Assembly: GCA_030760725.1 (NCBI GenBank)
Contig: JASWHV010000005.1
Coordinates: 28,033,241-28,097,240, forward strand
DNA length: 64,000 nt
Reading direction: 5' to 3'
Source: Neostapfia colusana
Lineage: Eukaryota > Streptophyta > Magnoliopsida > Poales > Poaceae
Within the stretch, counting starts at the first letter, position 1. Each line of letters opens with the position of its first letter. The translations under genes and the position numbers were made by a program. The notes beneath the pieces are model-generated. The model did no database searches, was not told where the DNA came from, and worked only from the letters and a program-made list of their open reading frames with translations. This document shows positions 25,287 through 37,389 of the stretch, in pieces.

Positions 25287-25302
25287 GCTCTACCCCCCTT
25301 AA
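25287..25302 (-). other. A2 polypurine tract
   Basis: The minus strand reads AAGGGGGGTAGAGC just before TGTAACACCCC; same as A1 and B. Confidence 0.85.
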
Positions 25303-25336
25303 TAGAAATCTCGTCCTCGAGATTGGTGTTTCTAAG

Positions 25337-28300
25337 AAAAAAGATTCCGGAAATTGTGCCTTAATCTCATCCTCTCGCTCCGAGGTGGCTTCCTCTTGTG
25401 AGTGATGCTTCCACTGCACCTTGCACATCCGGATTCTTTTATTTCTTGTGAGGCGTTCCATTGTCTCCAAAATCTTGTATGGTTGCTCGGCATAAGACAG
25501 ATCCTCAGCTACGTCAACCTCATTAATGGGTAACACCTCTTCAGGTGTTCTCAGACATTTCTTGAGCTGTGACACATGGAATACATCGTGCAAATCTGAT
25601 AGGCGAGCCGGTAATTCTAGTTGATACGCCACTTCGCCTTTCCTCTACAGAACTTGAAAGGGTACGATGTATCGAGGTGACAACTTCCCTTTCACCTTGA
25701 ACCGACAAAGTCCTCGGATAGGGGACACCTTGAGATAGACATAGTCTCCCACGTTGAAAACGAGCTCTCTCCTCCGTACATCGGCGTAGCTCTTTTGTCG
25801 TGTCTGTGCTATCCTCAAGTTGTTGCGAATTTCCCTCACTTTCGCCACGGCTTCTTGTAGTACTTCAGGACCAAACACTTTACTTTCCCCTGTTTGGTTC
25901 CAAAACAGGGGAGTTCTGCACTTCCTCCCATACAAAGCTTCGAACGGTGACATCTTCATACTAGCCTGATAGATGTTGTTATAGGAGAATTCTGCATACG
26001 GTAAGTTCTTGTCCCAACTCCGATTATTTTTGAGTGCACACGCCCTCAGCATATCCTGAAGAATCTGATTTGTTCTTTCCGTCTGCCCGTCAGTTTGAGG
26101 ATGATAGGCAGAACTAAAGTTCAGATGGGTTCTCATGGTTTCATGCCACTTCTGCCAGAACCTTGAGGTGAACTGTGTCCCTCGATCCGACACTATCTTC
26201 TTTGGCACCCCATGGTAACACACGATCCTTGACATGTACAACTCCGCCAATTTGGATCCGCTGTAGCTTTCTTTCACGGGGATGAAATGAGCTACCTTGG
26301 TTATCCTGTCGATGATGACCCATATCGAATCATATCCTGATTGGGTCCTAGGCAGTCCAACTATGAAATCCATACCGATTTCTTCCCATTTCCATTCAGG
26401 CAATTTGAGTGGTTGCAATAATCCCGCGGGTCGTTGATGTTCTGCTTTCACCAACAGACATGTGTCACATAGGGCAACATGTTCCGCGACATCTCGCTTC
26501 ATGCCATACCACCAATACCTGCTCTTGAGGTCCTGGTACATCTTCGTACTCCCAGGATGAATGGAATAGTCAGAATCGTGAGCCTCCTTCAAATCAATTC
26601 ACAGATCTTCTTTACTTCTGGCACACAGATTCTTTTCCCGTGCCACACCGTTCCCTGTTCATCCTCTCTGAAACCAGGGGCTTTATTTTCATTGATGAGT
26701 TGCCTGATTTCTTGTATCTTCTCGTCATTCGTTTGACCCTCCTGTATTTCTTGCTCTAGGGTGGAGTCCACTTCCATGGCGATGGCTTCACCACTATTCA
26801 CAAGGCATAGATTGAGCCTTATAACCTCGTCCTTCAATTCTGCAGGCATGTCCTTCAAGCTCAACTTATTGACCTGCACTTTCCGACTTAAAGCATCTGC
26901 CACGACGTTTGCTTTCCCAGGATGATAGTTGATGCCCACATTAAAGTCATTGATTAGCTCTAACCATCTCCTTTGTCTGAGGTTGAGATCTGGCTGTGTG
27001 AAAATGTACTTTAAACTCTTATGATCCGTATATATCTCTGTCCTCTTCCCCATCATGTAGTGCCGCCAAATTTTCAACGCGTGTACCACTGCAGCTAGTT
27101 CTAGGTCATGTGTAGGATAGTTCTTCTCGTGCTTCCGGAGCTGCCGGGATGCATAAGCCACGACATGCCCTTCTTGCATGAGAACACATCCCAGCCCATT
27201 TCCAGAGGCATCGCAATACACTGTAAAGTTCTTCTGCATGTCTGGCATAACTAGCACTGGGGCTGTTGTCAATCTTTTCTTTAACTCCTGAAAACTCGTC
27301 TCGCATTGCGGCGTCCATGTGAATGTGATTTCCTTCTCCAACAGTTTAGTGAGGGGTCTCGAGATCTTAGAGAATCCCTCAATAAACCGTCGATAGTATC
27401 CTGCAAATCCCAAGAAGCTTCGAACTTCCCCGACATTTTCAGGGGTCTTCCACTCCTGTATATCCTCGATTTTGGCGGGATCCACGAAGATTCCTCCCTC
27501 CGAGATGATATGTCCTAAGAAGGGAACTCTCTTCAGCCAAAACTCACACTTGCTCAACTTGGCATATAGTTGGTGTTCTCTAAGCCTCTGCAACACCAAC
27601 CTTAGATGTTTCTCATGTTCCTCTTCATCTTTGGAGAAAACGAGAATGTCATCTATGGAAACCACCACAAATTTGTCCAGATATTCCATGAATACCTTGT
27701 TCATGAGATACATGAAGTATGCCGGGGCATTCGTTAGCCCGAAAGGCATGACGGTGTATTCATACAATCCGTACCGAGATACGAAAGCTGTCTTTGGAAT
27801 ATCGGCTTGCTTTATCTTAAGTTGGTGGTATCCCGACCTGAGATCAATTTTCGAGAACACACCAGCTCCCCTCAACTGATCAAACAAGTCTTCAATGCGG
27901 GGTAACGGGTACTTGTTCTTGATGGTTACCTCATTCAAGGCACGGTAGTCCATGCATAACCTTTGGGTTCTGTCCTTCTTGGGCACAAATATCACTAGAG
28001 CTCCCCAAGGAGAGGAACTAGGACGAATATACCCCTTCTCCGTCAATTCTCTCAAATGATCCTTGAGTTCTCCTAGCTGCTTGGAGTCCATCCGATAAGG
28101 TCTCTTGTATATCGGGGCTGTTCCAGGCACTAGCTCAATTGTGAATTCCGCTTCACGATCAGGAGGCATTCCTGGCAACTCCTCCGGAAAAACATCTGGA
28201 TATTCCCTGATGATCCTGATCTCCTCCACTTTCACCTCAACTTGATTTAATTTAATGTCCCTCCTGGGCTCTTGTATTGTTATAAACTTTACTCTTGTGC

Positions 28301-29796
28301 CACTAGGGTGAGTTAGTTCCACCGTTCTGGTCGAACAATGGATGATTCCTTTATGTTTGGTCAACCAATCCATACCCAGGATAATATCTATCCCTTGTGA
28401 ATCTATCACTATGAGGTTAGCAGTAAATACTACCCCATTAATGTCTAGGTTCACTTTGGGACACACTTGTCTTGTACTTATTTCTCCACCTGGAGAGTTT
28501 ACTGCTAGCATATGGTTCATTTGTGTTGTTGCTAGGTCATGCTTGTTAACAAACACTTAAGCAATGAACGAGTGGGTAGCACCAGAATCAAACAACAGGG
28601 TTGCAATGTGTAAATTGACAGGAAACTTACCAACTACCACGTAGGGTGCCTCTTGCGCCTCCTCCATGGTGACGTGGTTCACCCGTCCTCTCATTACATT
28701 CTGCTGTTGCGGCTGCGCGGGCTTCTTCTTTGGCACTTATGGGCGTAGTGCCCCACTTCACCACAGTTAAAACATTGCACCCCAACCTTAGGTGTCTGGC
28801 CTTTGTTGTCTTGGGGTTGGTTTGGGGGTCCTTGCACCGCTGGTCGAGGTTGATACGTAGGGCGACGCTGTTGTACGAACTGACGTTGTGGCTGTATTGG
28901 TGCTGCCGGAGGCCTGTAGTTCGGGTTGTACCCTCTTGGTGCTGAGTAGGGTACCGCAGCATGGTTCGTCTGCCCTGCGGGTTGCTGCATCAGACGTGGG
29001 CGTGTGTTGCTCCCTGAGGCTTGACGTGACCACCCGGCCTTCCTCTTGTTCTCATTTTCCAAGGCCTTCAGCTTCCTTTCTACCACAAACGCTCTGCCCA
29101 CCATCTTTTGGAAGCTTTCATACTCGTTGGAGGACATTGCACACTGCATTTCTGCGGTAAGTCCTTCCACGAAACAATCATGTTTCTGCTCATCAGTCTC
29201 TATGTCCCGTGGAGCATAACGGGAGAGTTGAGTAAATTTAGTGAGGTATTCCCTCACAGTCTTGTTACCTTGCTGCAAGCCCAAGAACTCCTTCCTCTTG
29301 TTTTTGAGTTCACCCCTTGGTATGTAATGGTTGTGGAAGCTACGCTTGAACTCTTCCCAAGTGATGTTCTCAGGGTCATGATGGGCGGCCACGTAAGCGG
29401 TCCACCAATCAGCAGCAGGTCCATGCAATTGATGAGAGGCAAACAGCACCCTCTCATATACTTGGCACTGTATGATCCTCATCTTGCTCTCAATGGTCTT
29501 TAGCCAGTCATCTGCCTCCAGAGGTTCAGCAGCACTTGCAAACTTCGGAGGTTGAGTTCCCAGTAACTCACTCAACCTTGGTTGGCGTGGTGCAGCTTGT
29601 GGAGGTGGAACTTGATGCAAGTTGGCCACCACTTGAGTCAGTTTCTGGATGAGCTGATTTTGATTTTCATTTGGTGGATGGGATCAACTCCCTCACGGCG
29701 TCCACCCCTGTCTTGGCTCCCAGAAAGATGAGGGTTGCAGGCCTCATCGTTGTTGTTGGCGGGGTTGGCAGCACGACCCTTTCCTCTTTCAGCCAT
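25337..29796 (-). pseudogene. A2 gag-pol polyprotein, broken
   Basis: The start is ATG at 29796 (MAERGKGRA), matching MAGRGKGRA in B. Domains in order: gag core, knuckle [14 protein letters not shown] (about 28735-28785), protease DSG (28581-28589), RT whose usual FIDDI reads SIDDI (27646-27660), RNase H ([16 protein letters not shown]), an integrase finger and DDE core, and a chromodomain-like end (about 25370-25450). Damage: a 4-bp deletion near 29660 soon after the start; a one-base loss near 28734 at the knuckle; CAA to TAA at about 28557; a one-base loss near 26592; a TAG near 25645; and an extra A/T near 25340 that reads past the usual stop. The catalytic D residues remain. It cannot yield a full polyprotein. 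Confidence 0.9.
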
Positions 29797-30098
29797 CTAG
29801 CATGATCAACCAAATGTTAATTTAACGCATTACGTATTATCTTACTACTTTCACTTGTTTTTAATTTGAAATGTTGAGGCTTTGTTATACTTTCTGAGGG
29901 TTCATGTCTCACACAAAAATAAATGCACTATTATTTCATGTGGGTTCACACACCAAAGCAAAACAATCTGAAGACGAGGCCGTGGACAATTGCTCATGGC
30001 TTCCACAACTCACGTCACAAACCAAGCATTAACACACCATTAACTAAGGTAACGACTCGACTATTCGACATCTTGCTAACTAAGGGAAAGACTCTACA
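29797..30098 (-). other. A2 spacer between ORF0 and gag
   Basis: About 300 bp with no coding signal, equal in length to the spacer in B (50422-50722). If the genomic RNA is translated by scanning, ORF0 lies upstream of gag, so gag would need reinitiation, splicing or internal entry. That is inference. Confidence 0.6.
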
Positions 30099-30878
30099 CT
30101 ACTCGTATCCCTGAGCTGGCTCCTCGGGATCTTCCTCATTATTGCGGCTGCGTTCTGACTCTGCTTTGGGTGGGGAGGCTGCTGGCGGAGAAGTGCGATG
30201 ACGCCTGATCGCCCCGCGATCTGGGGAGTCAGGAGTCCATGTATCATTCACGATGACACAAAGTTCGTTCCCATCTCCTCTTTCTCTCGCCCTCAAGCAG
30301 GCTCGAAGCAACGCCTCGGTTTCCTTCAGGGTGTCCCGAACATCCTGAAGCTCCTGCTGACAGTCCTGCAGTCGAGTGCTGAGCATAGCAGCATCCTCCA
30401 AGCACAAGTCCATGTGCTCATGGGAAGTCCCTTGCTGCACTGGCGGGAACTTATATTCCGTTGTACCACTCTCGCGCTGGAGGACATACATGTACTCAGT
30501 TCTGTCCAGGTGTCGACGATAGATGTGACTCTGGCAGGTGATGGCCTCCCAGGTAACATCCTTCTCCGCATCGACCTGTATCACTCGACAAGCTGGAGAG
30601 CGGTGGATCTTGAGCAGCTGATTTTCATGGATAATCCTCATCTCTGAACTCCATTCTTCCCTCTTCTCATGGATGGTCCTGGTGAAGCTATAGTGTATGA
30701 TTAGCTTGCCCGTATTGCCGGCGGCTTGGAGCATACGTCGAAGACGGCGCAACAAGCCTCCTACTGCCAATCCGTAGGAAAGGTACGTCACCGGACGGCT
30801 CTCCTCTTTTTGGGCAAGGGCAACTACGGGAACTCTCCCTCCTGTGGACTTGTGAGCGGTGCGAATCATGCAAACCAT
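30099..30878 (-). CDS. A2 ORF0: uncharacterised protein encoded upstream of gag
   Basis: An uninterrupted 259-codon ORF in element sense, starting MVCMIRTAHK about 200 nt after the primer site and ending about 300 nt before gag. I recognise no catalytic domain. Visible features: a basic N-terminus; a Leu/Arg-rich stretch (LLRRLRRMLQAA, about residues 42-53); a probable helical/coiled-coil segment (about 155-200, with CLEDAAMLSTRLQDCQQELQ); and an acidic, proline-rich, probably disordered C-terminus (about 215-259). B has the same ORF with one nonsense codon. Extra ORFs 5' of gag are known in some plant Gypsy elements, including, as I recall, a rice family in the same lineage; the function is unknown. 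It could be a nucleic-acid-binding or particle-associated accessory protein, but that is speculation. It is the only long ORF of A2 still intact. Confidence 0.75.
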   Translation of the reverse strand: MVCMIRTAHKSTGGRVPVVALAQKEESRPVTYLSYGLAVGGLLRRLRRMLQAAGNTGKLIIHYSFTRTIHEKREEWSSEMRIIHENQLLKIHRSPACRVIQVDAEKDVTWEAITCQSHIYRRHLDRTEYMYVLQRESGTTEYKFPPVQQGTSHEHMDLCLEDAAMLSTRLQDCQQELQDVRDTLKETEALLRACLRARERGDGNELCVIVNDTWTPDSPDRGAIRRHRTSPPAASPPKAESERSRNNEEDPEEPAQGYE

Positions 30879-31080
30879 CTAAAACAGAAAGCATTTAAAC
30901 TTAGGTTAGATAAACTTTTAAACAAAAATCCTATTTTGAATGAAAGTTGGGGTAAGATGAACAAAGTGACTCCATTAAATAACACTTTTCAACACATACT
31001 TTGTAAAATAGTTTTTAAGAAAATAGGGACCTTAAATACGTCCATTTCTACCTAGGTCCACGTTCCTACGGGCAACCTTG

Positions 31081-31092
31081 GCTCTGATACCA
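31081..31092 (-). other. A2 primer-binding site (tRNA-iMet)
   Basis: Minus-strand TGGTATCAGAGC, 4 nt inside the 5' LTR end at 31097. Confidence 0.92.
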
Positions 31093-31096
31093 CTTC

Positions 31097-34000
31097 TGTC
31101 ACACCCGGTTTTTCCGAAGAACAACCAAGTGAATATCACTTGTGTGCCAGGATCATTTTCTCATACATGTGATGACAAATAGTGAAGCATCATTTATTAC
31201 AAGCCAGGTGTCGAATATAAATAAGTCTTACATAGCATATGTCTCGATGGACAATAATAAGTTCATAAAATACCAGCGGAATATTTATTCTCGTGGGCCC
31301 CGTCACAGGCGTCGACTGGGGGACTCCATTAACCTAGAAACCTTCTTCGGGTCCAAAGTCTTGATCATTAAACACCACTTCATTATCTTGACCTAAGCAG
31401 CAATATAAACCAACAAATATGCAAGGTTGAGTACCGATGGTACTCAGCAAGTGTGGGAAAGTTATGTCATGCATGGCTAGAGCAAGGGGAGGTTGAACTC
31501 ATGGTTATAGCACTATGAAATTAATACCTATCACCTTAGCTTATTAAGCACCTACATTACTACACAAGTGAAATGGTCCCAAACTCCAATCCCATCATCA
31601 TAATCAAATAACCATAACATCATTTCCAATGTTAAGCTCCCCGCTTAATATTCTTAACTTCCAAAACCATCACTCCTCTAATCATGGATAAGTCCAAGCC
31701 GCTCTTTACCGTGAGCACGGCTGTCATGACAGTTTTGACTCTGCAGAATTTGCACCAATGTACCCACATATAGTGATTTCATCCCCCGTTGCCGGGTGGA
31801 CTAAAAGAACCTCCATTATGCGAGTGGCTACGAACCACATTCACACTTCCCAGGTGTGTAGCTAGGAGATCACTGCGAAGCCTTTACAAAGGGATTCCCG
31901 ATGAGCGTGGGCCCAGTGAGGTTTCACCCCTAAGAGCATACAACAGGCTCCAACCCCGCTGCAGTGGCCCCCTCCTGAGCCTTGCGGTTCATATGGTAGT
32001 CCAGCTGACACCTATTCCCCGCACCATCCAACACACCCATACTACGCCAGGGATACACCTAATTAATTGGCCAAGCTGCCCCATCTCAGCATGTGGTTGG
32101 CACGGTAAAGCCAGGTTACATGCTCCATGAACCGGTCCTTAGGATCCAGGCAAGTACTAAACACAAACCCGAGTCTCGTGCACCCAGCACCAACCAAAAC
32201 ATCCAACTTGCCTTGATCCCTACCTCTACATAACTCATAACATCTCATTCAAGAGTATGGTAAATAAACTGATGATCTCATATCCCAAATATCCCAGTCT
32301 AAGCATGGCTAAGCATATGCATAATAATAAATTACATGATAAAATGAATCCCAACCCAAGCTACAAGGAAACAAGGTAATGCAATTCTAGGGAAACATCC
32401 TAGCATGGGTTTCATATTTTCAATTAACAATGCAAATAATTCTATCTACACATCCTAGTATAGGAACAAAGTGGTCAAGGACACTTGCCTCCTTACTGCT
32501 GCTCTTGGAATGGGTAGTCCTGATATTGGAAAGGAAGAACTTGCTCTGGAGCAGGTTCTACTCATACCATCACACATAGCAAAAGAAAACAACAAGTCAT
32601 AAGACATAGTTCACACTTCCACTTCATACAAACCACACATTCACATTTATGAAAGCCATTCACAATTCTATGTGTTGTGGTTACTCTATGTGTGTTGATT
32701 TTTGGCTTACATGCACTTTTAAACATGTGTATATGATTTCTACTTTTGTATTCACATTTATGTTTGCATACTATATATGAGTTTCCAATTTAAATAAATT
32801 CCTTACATTCAATTACTACACCCTTTTAGCTACCAAGTATGCATGAAAGGTATTTTCCTACTCCATATGTGTCTTCAGACCTTCTACCAACCCTAAACTG
32901 AATTCTTTGGATTTTAGAAACTTTATTTATCAATTTCTAGTTATTCATACCTAGCTTGCTATATTTTCAGATTTATTTCCTATGCCTAAATGTGAACTTT
33001 ATTATGAAAATAGTAAGACACCTCATCTAAACATAATAGGTTTTGGGTCTAAAATATTAAATAATATATTTTGAACTTCTCCTCTGATGTGAACTATTTT
33101 ACATTTATTTTACTAATTTTCAGAATTATTCTCTACTTAAAAATATGTCCCTATATCTAATAAATGTGAATAATCAATTAAATAGATTCATTTCAGCCAA
33201 AAATATATTTTTATCTCACTCCAAAGTTTTCCAAGTACTAGGAAAGTTTTTAATTTGAATTTACAATGTGTTTGTCCCATCTTTTAAATTTTTAACACTA
33301 AACACATATTCAAATTCCTAAATTTAATATCACATAGGGTTAAAAAGGTAAACTCACCCCACTACAGGGTCTATTATATTATTTTAAGAATTTCCAGGGG
33401 TCTAACTACACATAACAGAGGGGTTTTTCCTAATTTTTATTAAGTCCAGGGGCTAAAACTGATTTTTAAATGAATTTACATTATTTTCTGAAGTTCCAGG
33501 GGCTAGATCAGAAGTTTCCGGGCTAGCTCGTATTTTCTGAGAACCCCAGGGGGTAGCGCGTAAGAATTCCAGCCTTTATAACGCGGGGCTGACGTGGACC
33601 GTCCGATTTAAAACAGACGGCTGAGATTATAACGTCGAACCGGTACGCGGGGATTTAAATTCTACCGTGCGATTTAAAATAGACGGCGCACAAGCGGCCA
33701 CGTCGCTCTGATCGAGCGCGGGCGGCGCTGCCCGGCGGCGCACGGCGGCGAGAGGTGGCGATCTCGCTGGAGAGTTTCGGATCTTCGTCAATTCTTCCTA
33801 AAACTGTGATTTTATGACATAGATCGGTGGAGGGGAGGTCGGGGATCTCACCTCGGGGGTTTTCTTGAGCTCGGAGGTCCTGGAAAGCAATCGGCGACGA
33901 GGTCCGAGGTGATTTCATGGCGAGTCTCGTCGGCGCTGTGTTTGAACCGCAAACCACCGAGTTTTCTGCACCTGCGAGGTTCCCCGGAGGCGGTGGATCA

Positions 34001-34412
34001 AGACCAGCGAGTTAGATCAGAATTCCCGAGCGAAGATCGAGCAGAATTCGCCAGAAAACTCGGGTTCTCACCAGAGAGAAAAACGGTGGATCGTGGGAAA
34101 AAAAGGGACGATGCCGAGGCTTATAGAGACGGGGGAGGGCGGCGTGTTAGTTTAGATCGAGTTGGAGTCCTCCGGAACCAAAATTCGGGCGGAAATCCGG
34201 TCGGTTAAGATCGCGCGCGCGGGGAAACAGTCCCGTGTTCGGACGAGCGGGAGGTCGGGGATGACAGGTGGGTCCCGCCTGTCTGTGAGAGGGAAACGGC
34301 GCGCGGCTGCGGGCTGGCGCGGGGTTTGGGTGGGCCGGCTGGTGGGTTTCGGCTCACTGGCCGGGAAGGTTTTTTTTTCTTTTTCTTTTTCTTTTTTGAT
34401 TTCTGTTTTGAG
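31097..34412 (-). repeat. A2 5' LTR, U3-truncated
   Basis: Matches 21868-25187 and stops at TTTTGAG (34412), missing the terminal 99 bp found at 25188-25286. The following bases belong to the interior of another family A LTR. The 5' hairpin arm is mutated (TCACTTGTGTG). A sense ORF of 100 codons (33957-33655) and the antisense 113-codon ORF (31789-32130) are kept. Loss of the U3 tip and TSD marks a deletion joint. Confidence 0.92.
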
Positions 34413-37389
34413 TCCTCTAATCATGAATAAGTCCAAGCCGCTCTTGACCGTGAGCACGGCTGTCATGACAGTTTTGACTCTGCAGAGTTTGCACCACTGT
34501 ATCCACATGTAGTGATTTCATCCCCCGTTGCCGGGTGGACTAAAAGAACCTCCATTATGCCAGTGGCCTCAAACCACATTCACACTTCCGAGGTGTGTAG
34601 CCAGGATATCACTACGAGGCCTTTACAAAGGGATTTCCGACGAGCGTGGGCCCACTGAGGTTTCACCCCTAACAGCATACAAGAGGCTCCAACCCCGCTG
34701 TAGTGGCCCCCTCTTGAGCCTTGCGGTTCATATGGTAGTCCAGCTGACACCTATTCTTCGCACCATCCAAACACCCATACTACGCCGGAGATGCTTCTAA
34801 TTAATTGGCCAAGCTGCCCCATCTCAGCATGTGGTTGGCACGATAAAGCCAGGTTACATGCTCCATGAACCGGTCCTTAGGATCTAGGCAAGCACTAAAC
34901 ACAAACCCGAGTCTCGTGCACACAGCACCAACCAAAGCATCCAACTTGCCTCGATCCCTACCTCTACATAATTCATAATATCTCATTCAAGGGTAAAGTA
35001 AACAAGTTGATGATCTCATATCCCATTTATCCCATTCTAAGCATGGCTAAGCATAAGTAGTATAAATGAATGACATAATAAATTAACTCCCAACCCAGGC
35101 TACAAGGAAGTAAGATAATGATAATCTAGGGAAACTTCCTAGCATGGGTTCCATATTTCAATTGACAATGCAAATAATTCTAACTACACATCCTAGTATA
35201 GGATCAAAGTGGTCAAGGACACTTGCCTTCTTCCTGCTGCTCTGGGAATGAAAAGTCTTGATCTTGAAAGGTGAGAACCTGCTCTAGGGCTGGTTCTACT
35301 CATGCCAATACATATAACAAAAGCAAACAATATTCCATAAGCCATAGTCCATATTTCCACTCATGCAAATCACACATGCATACATATGAAAGTCATACAC
35401 ATATTTAAGTGTTGTGTTTACCCTAAATATGTTGATCCTAAGCATTCATGCACTTTTAAACATATATATTATTTATAGCTTTAATATTTAGATTCCTAAG
35501 TGCACACAATATATGAATTTCCAATTTGCACAACTTTTCTATATTTGGTAATACACCTCTTAGCCACAAAATTTGTATAAAAGGTAACTTCCTACTACAA
35601 ATAGATTCTCAGATCTCCTACAAAATCTTAATTTGAAGTTTTGGATTTGGGGACCTTATTTAGCATTTTCTAATTATGCATGCCTATTTTCCTACATTTT
35701 CAAATTTATTTTCTATGCCTAAAAATGAACTTTAATATTAAAATAGTAAGATATGTCAACTAAACAGAATATGTTCTAATCTAAAATGTTCAATAAAATA
35801 TCTTTGGACTTCCTCTCTGATGAGAATCTATTTAAATTTATTTTTACCCATTTTCATAATTATTTTCTATCTAAAAATGAATTTCTACCAATAAAACAAA
35901 AACCTAAATTCATACAAAAATTTCTACGGTTCCAATTACCTAAACAGAACCTTTATAAGTTTTTCCAACTCCTTTTTTGTTACTTAGATTCATTTTCCCA
36001 CATTTTCAATTTGTTTTATGCCTAAAGGGTATATTTCAGATATAAATTACAAAACAGCAATCCCATTGAGTTTAAAAGTTTATTTTCCCTCTAAATTCAG
36101 ATCTTAGATTGTTCTACCAATTTTCAACAGGGTCAGTATAATTAAACTGAACATATACCTATGTTTGAATTTTAAATCCTATTCACATATTCAATTTCCT
36201 GAAATTAATAACCCTCAGGGGCTGATGTGCAAATCCTCACTGCTGTGGGGGTCCCCTTTCTCATTTTCTAAATTTTCAGGGGTCTAAGTGTGCAAAACAG
36301 GGAGGTCTTCCTTATTCTTATTAAGTCCAGGGGCTAAAACTGATTTTTAAATGAATTTACATGAATTTCTAAGGGTCCAGGGGCTAGATCAGAAGTTTCC
36401 GGGGCAAGCTCGTGTTTTATGAGGTCCCCAGGGGGTAGCGCGTAAGATTCCCGGCCTTTATAACGCGGGGCTGACGTGGGCCGTTGGATTTAAAATAGAC
36501 GGCTGAGATTATAACGCGAAGCGGTAAGGGTTAGATCTATTCGGGACCGCACGATTTAAATTGGACGGGCCTCAGGGGGCCACGTCGCCCTGGCCGTGTG
36601 CGGGCGGCGCTGCCCGGCGGCGCGCAGCGGCGGGAGGCGGCGATCTCGCCGGAGAGTTTCGGGTTTTCGTCTATACTTCCTAAAACTTGGATTTCTTGGC
36701 ATAGAACGGAAGAGGGGAGGTAGGGGACCTCACCTCGGGGTTTTTCTTGAGCTCGGAGGCCCTGGAAGGCGGTCGACGACGAGGTCCGAGGGGAAAACGC
36801 GGCGGTGCTCACCATAGCTGTGTCTAGAACGCAAAACATCGGGTCTCCTTCACCTGCAAGACTCCCCGGCGGCGGCAGGACGCACTACACGCATTAGATC
36901 GGAGAGAACGGATGGAGATCGAAAGAAAACGGTGACGGGAGCTTCGGTTCTCACCGGGAACTGAGGCGGGTCGATCGAGAGGAAAAAGGGGTGGATTTCA
37001 GCGTTTAAATGGGCAAGGGAGGGCGGTGGGGTCGGTTGAGATGGTGCCGCACGCGTGGACTGGAGATCGCGGCTCTGGGTGCGCAGAATCCGGAGAGGGC
37101 GGGTGCGATCGGACGCGGGAGCTTGGAAGAAAACCGGGTGGCGGTTGGAGACGAAGGTGCCGACAGGTGGGTCCCGCGCGGCAGAGAGAGGGGTTGGCGG
37201 AAACAGCCGCGGGCTGTTGGGCCGGCTGAGGTGGGTTTCGGCCCACTGGCCGTTTTTCTTTTTCTTTCTCCTTTTCCTTTTCTATTTTGATTCAAATTTG
37301 AATTCCAGTTTGAATTTGAATTGTTTCACCACATGCATTACGTCCAAAAATTTTAAATTCCCCTCTTTAACAGGTTTTGGGGTGTTACA
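34413..37389 (-). repeat. A1 5' LTR remnant
   Basis: It starts in mid-LTR (TCCTCTAATCATGAATAAG, equivalent to about 22444 in A2) and ends with the proper terminus GGGTGTTACA at 37389. Its last 1.28 kb matches 1-1282, so it is assigned to A1 rather than A2. The antisense ORF is frameshifted here (34528-34800, 90 codons). The region 35000-36100 is AT-rich and holds no gene. Confidence 0.88.

Larger units (their letters stand above)
21868..34412 (-). mobile_element. A2: near-complete family A Ty3/Gypsy element with ORF0, 5' LTR end lost
   Basis: Minus-strand order: 5' LTR 31097-34412 (lacking its U3-terminal 99 bp), primer site 31081-31092, ORF0 30878-30099, gag start 29796, gag-pol to about 25337, PPT 25287-25302, 3' LTR 21868-25286. 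It inserted in A1 gag; the left flank CTGGC (21863-21867) is its putative TSD, but the right copy was deleted. Gag-pol has several breaks, whereas ORF0 is uninterrupted. The family is inferred to be a Tekay-type chromovirus. Confidence 0.9.
1..37389 (-). mobile_element. A1: Ty3/Gypsy (Tekay-like chromovirus) element, interrupted and recombined
   Basis: Seen: reading right to left on the minus strand, the element consists of a 5' LTR remnant (34413-37389), a gag/protease piece (21466-21867), a pol piece (1328-4371), a polypurine tract and a 3' LTR that runs off the left edge (1-1282). C1 (4372-21460) and A2 (21868-34412) sit inside it. The two LTR pieces share a subtype: 1-1282 matches 36109-37389 almost base for base and differs in U3 from A2, A4 and B. 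The rest of gag, the extra ORF, the primer site and about 0.58 kb of the 5' LTR are missing at the 34412/34413 junction. The right flank begins ATAAA (37390-37394); the matching left flank lies outside the window. Lineage is inferred from integrase and chromodomain-like motifs. Pol carries many stops and indels, so the copy is dead. Confidence 0.8.

Noticed and set aside
30198..30647. 149-codon plus-strand ORF
   Set aside because: Antisense to ORF0. ORF0 is preferred because it is in element sense and shares position and full length with B.
34413..37389. Independent solo LTR
   Set aside because: It lacks its own U5 end and left TSD, and its U3 matches the A1 3' LTR at 1-1282, so the A1 5' LTR is the simpler reading.
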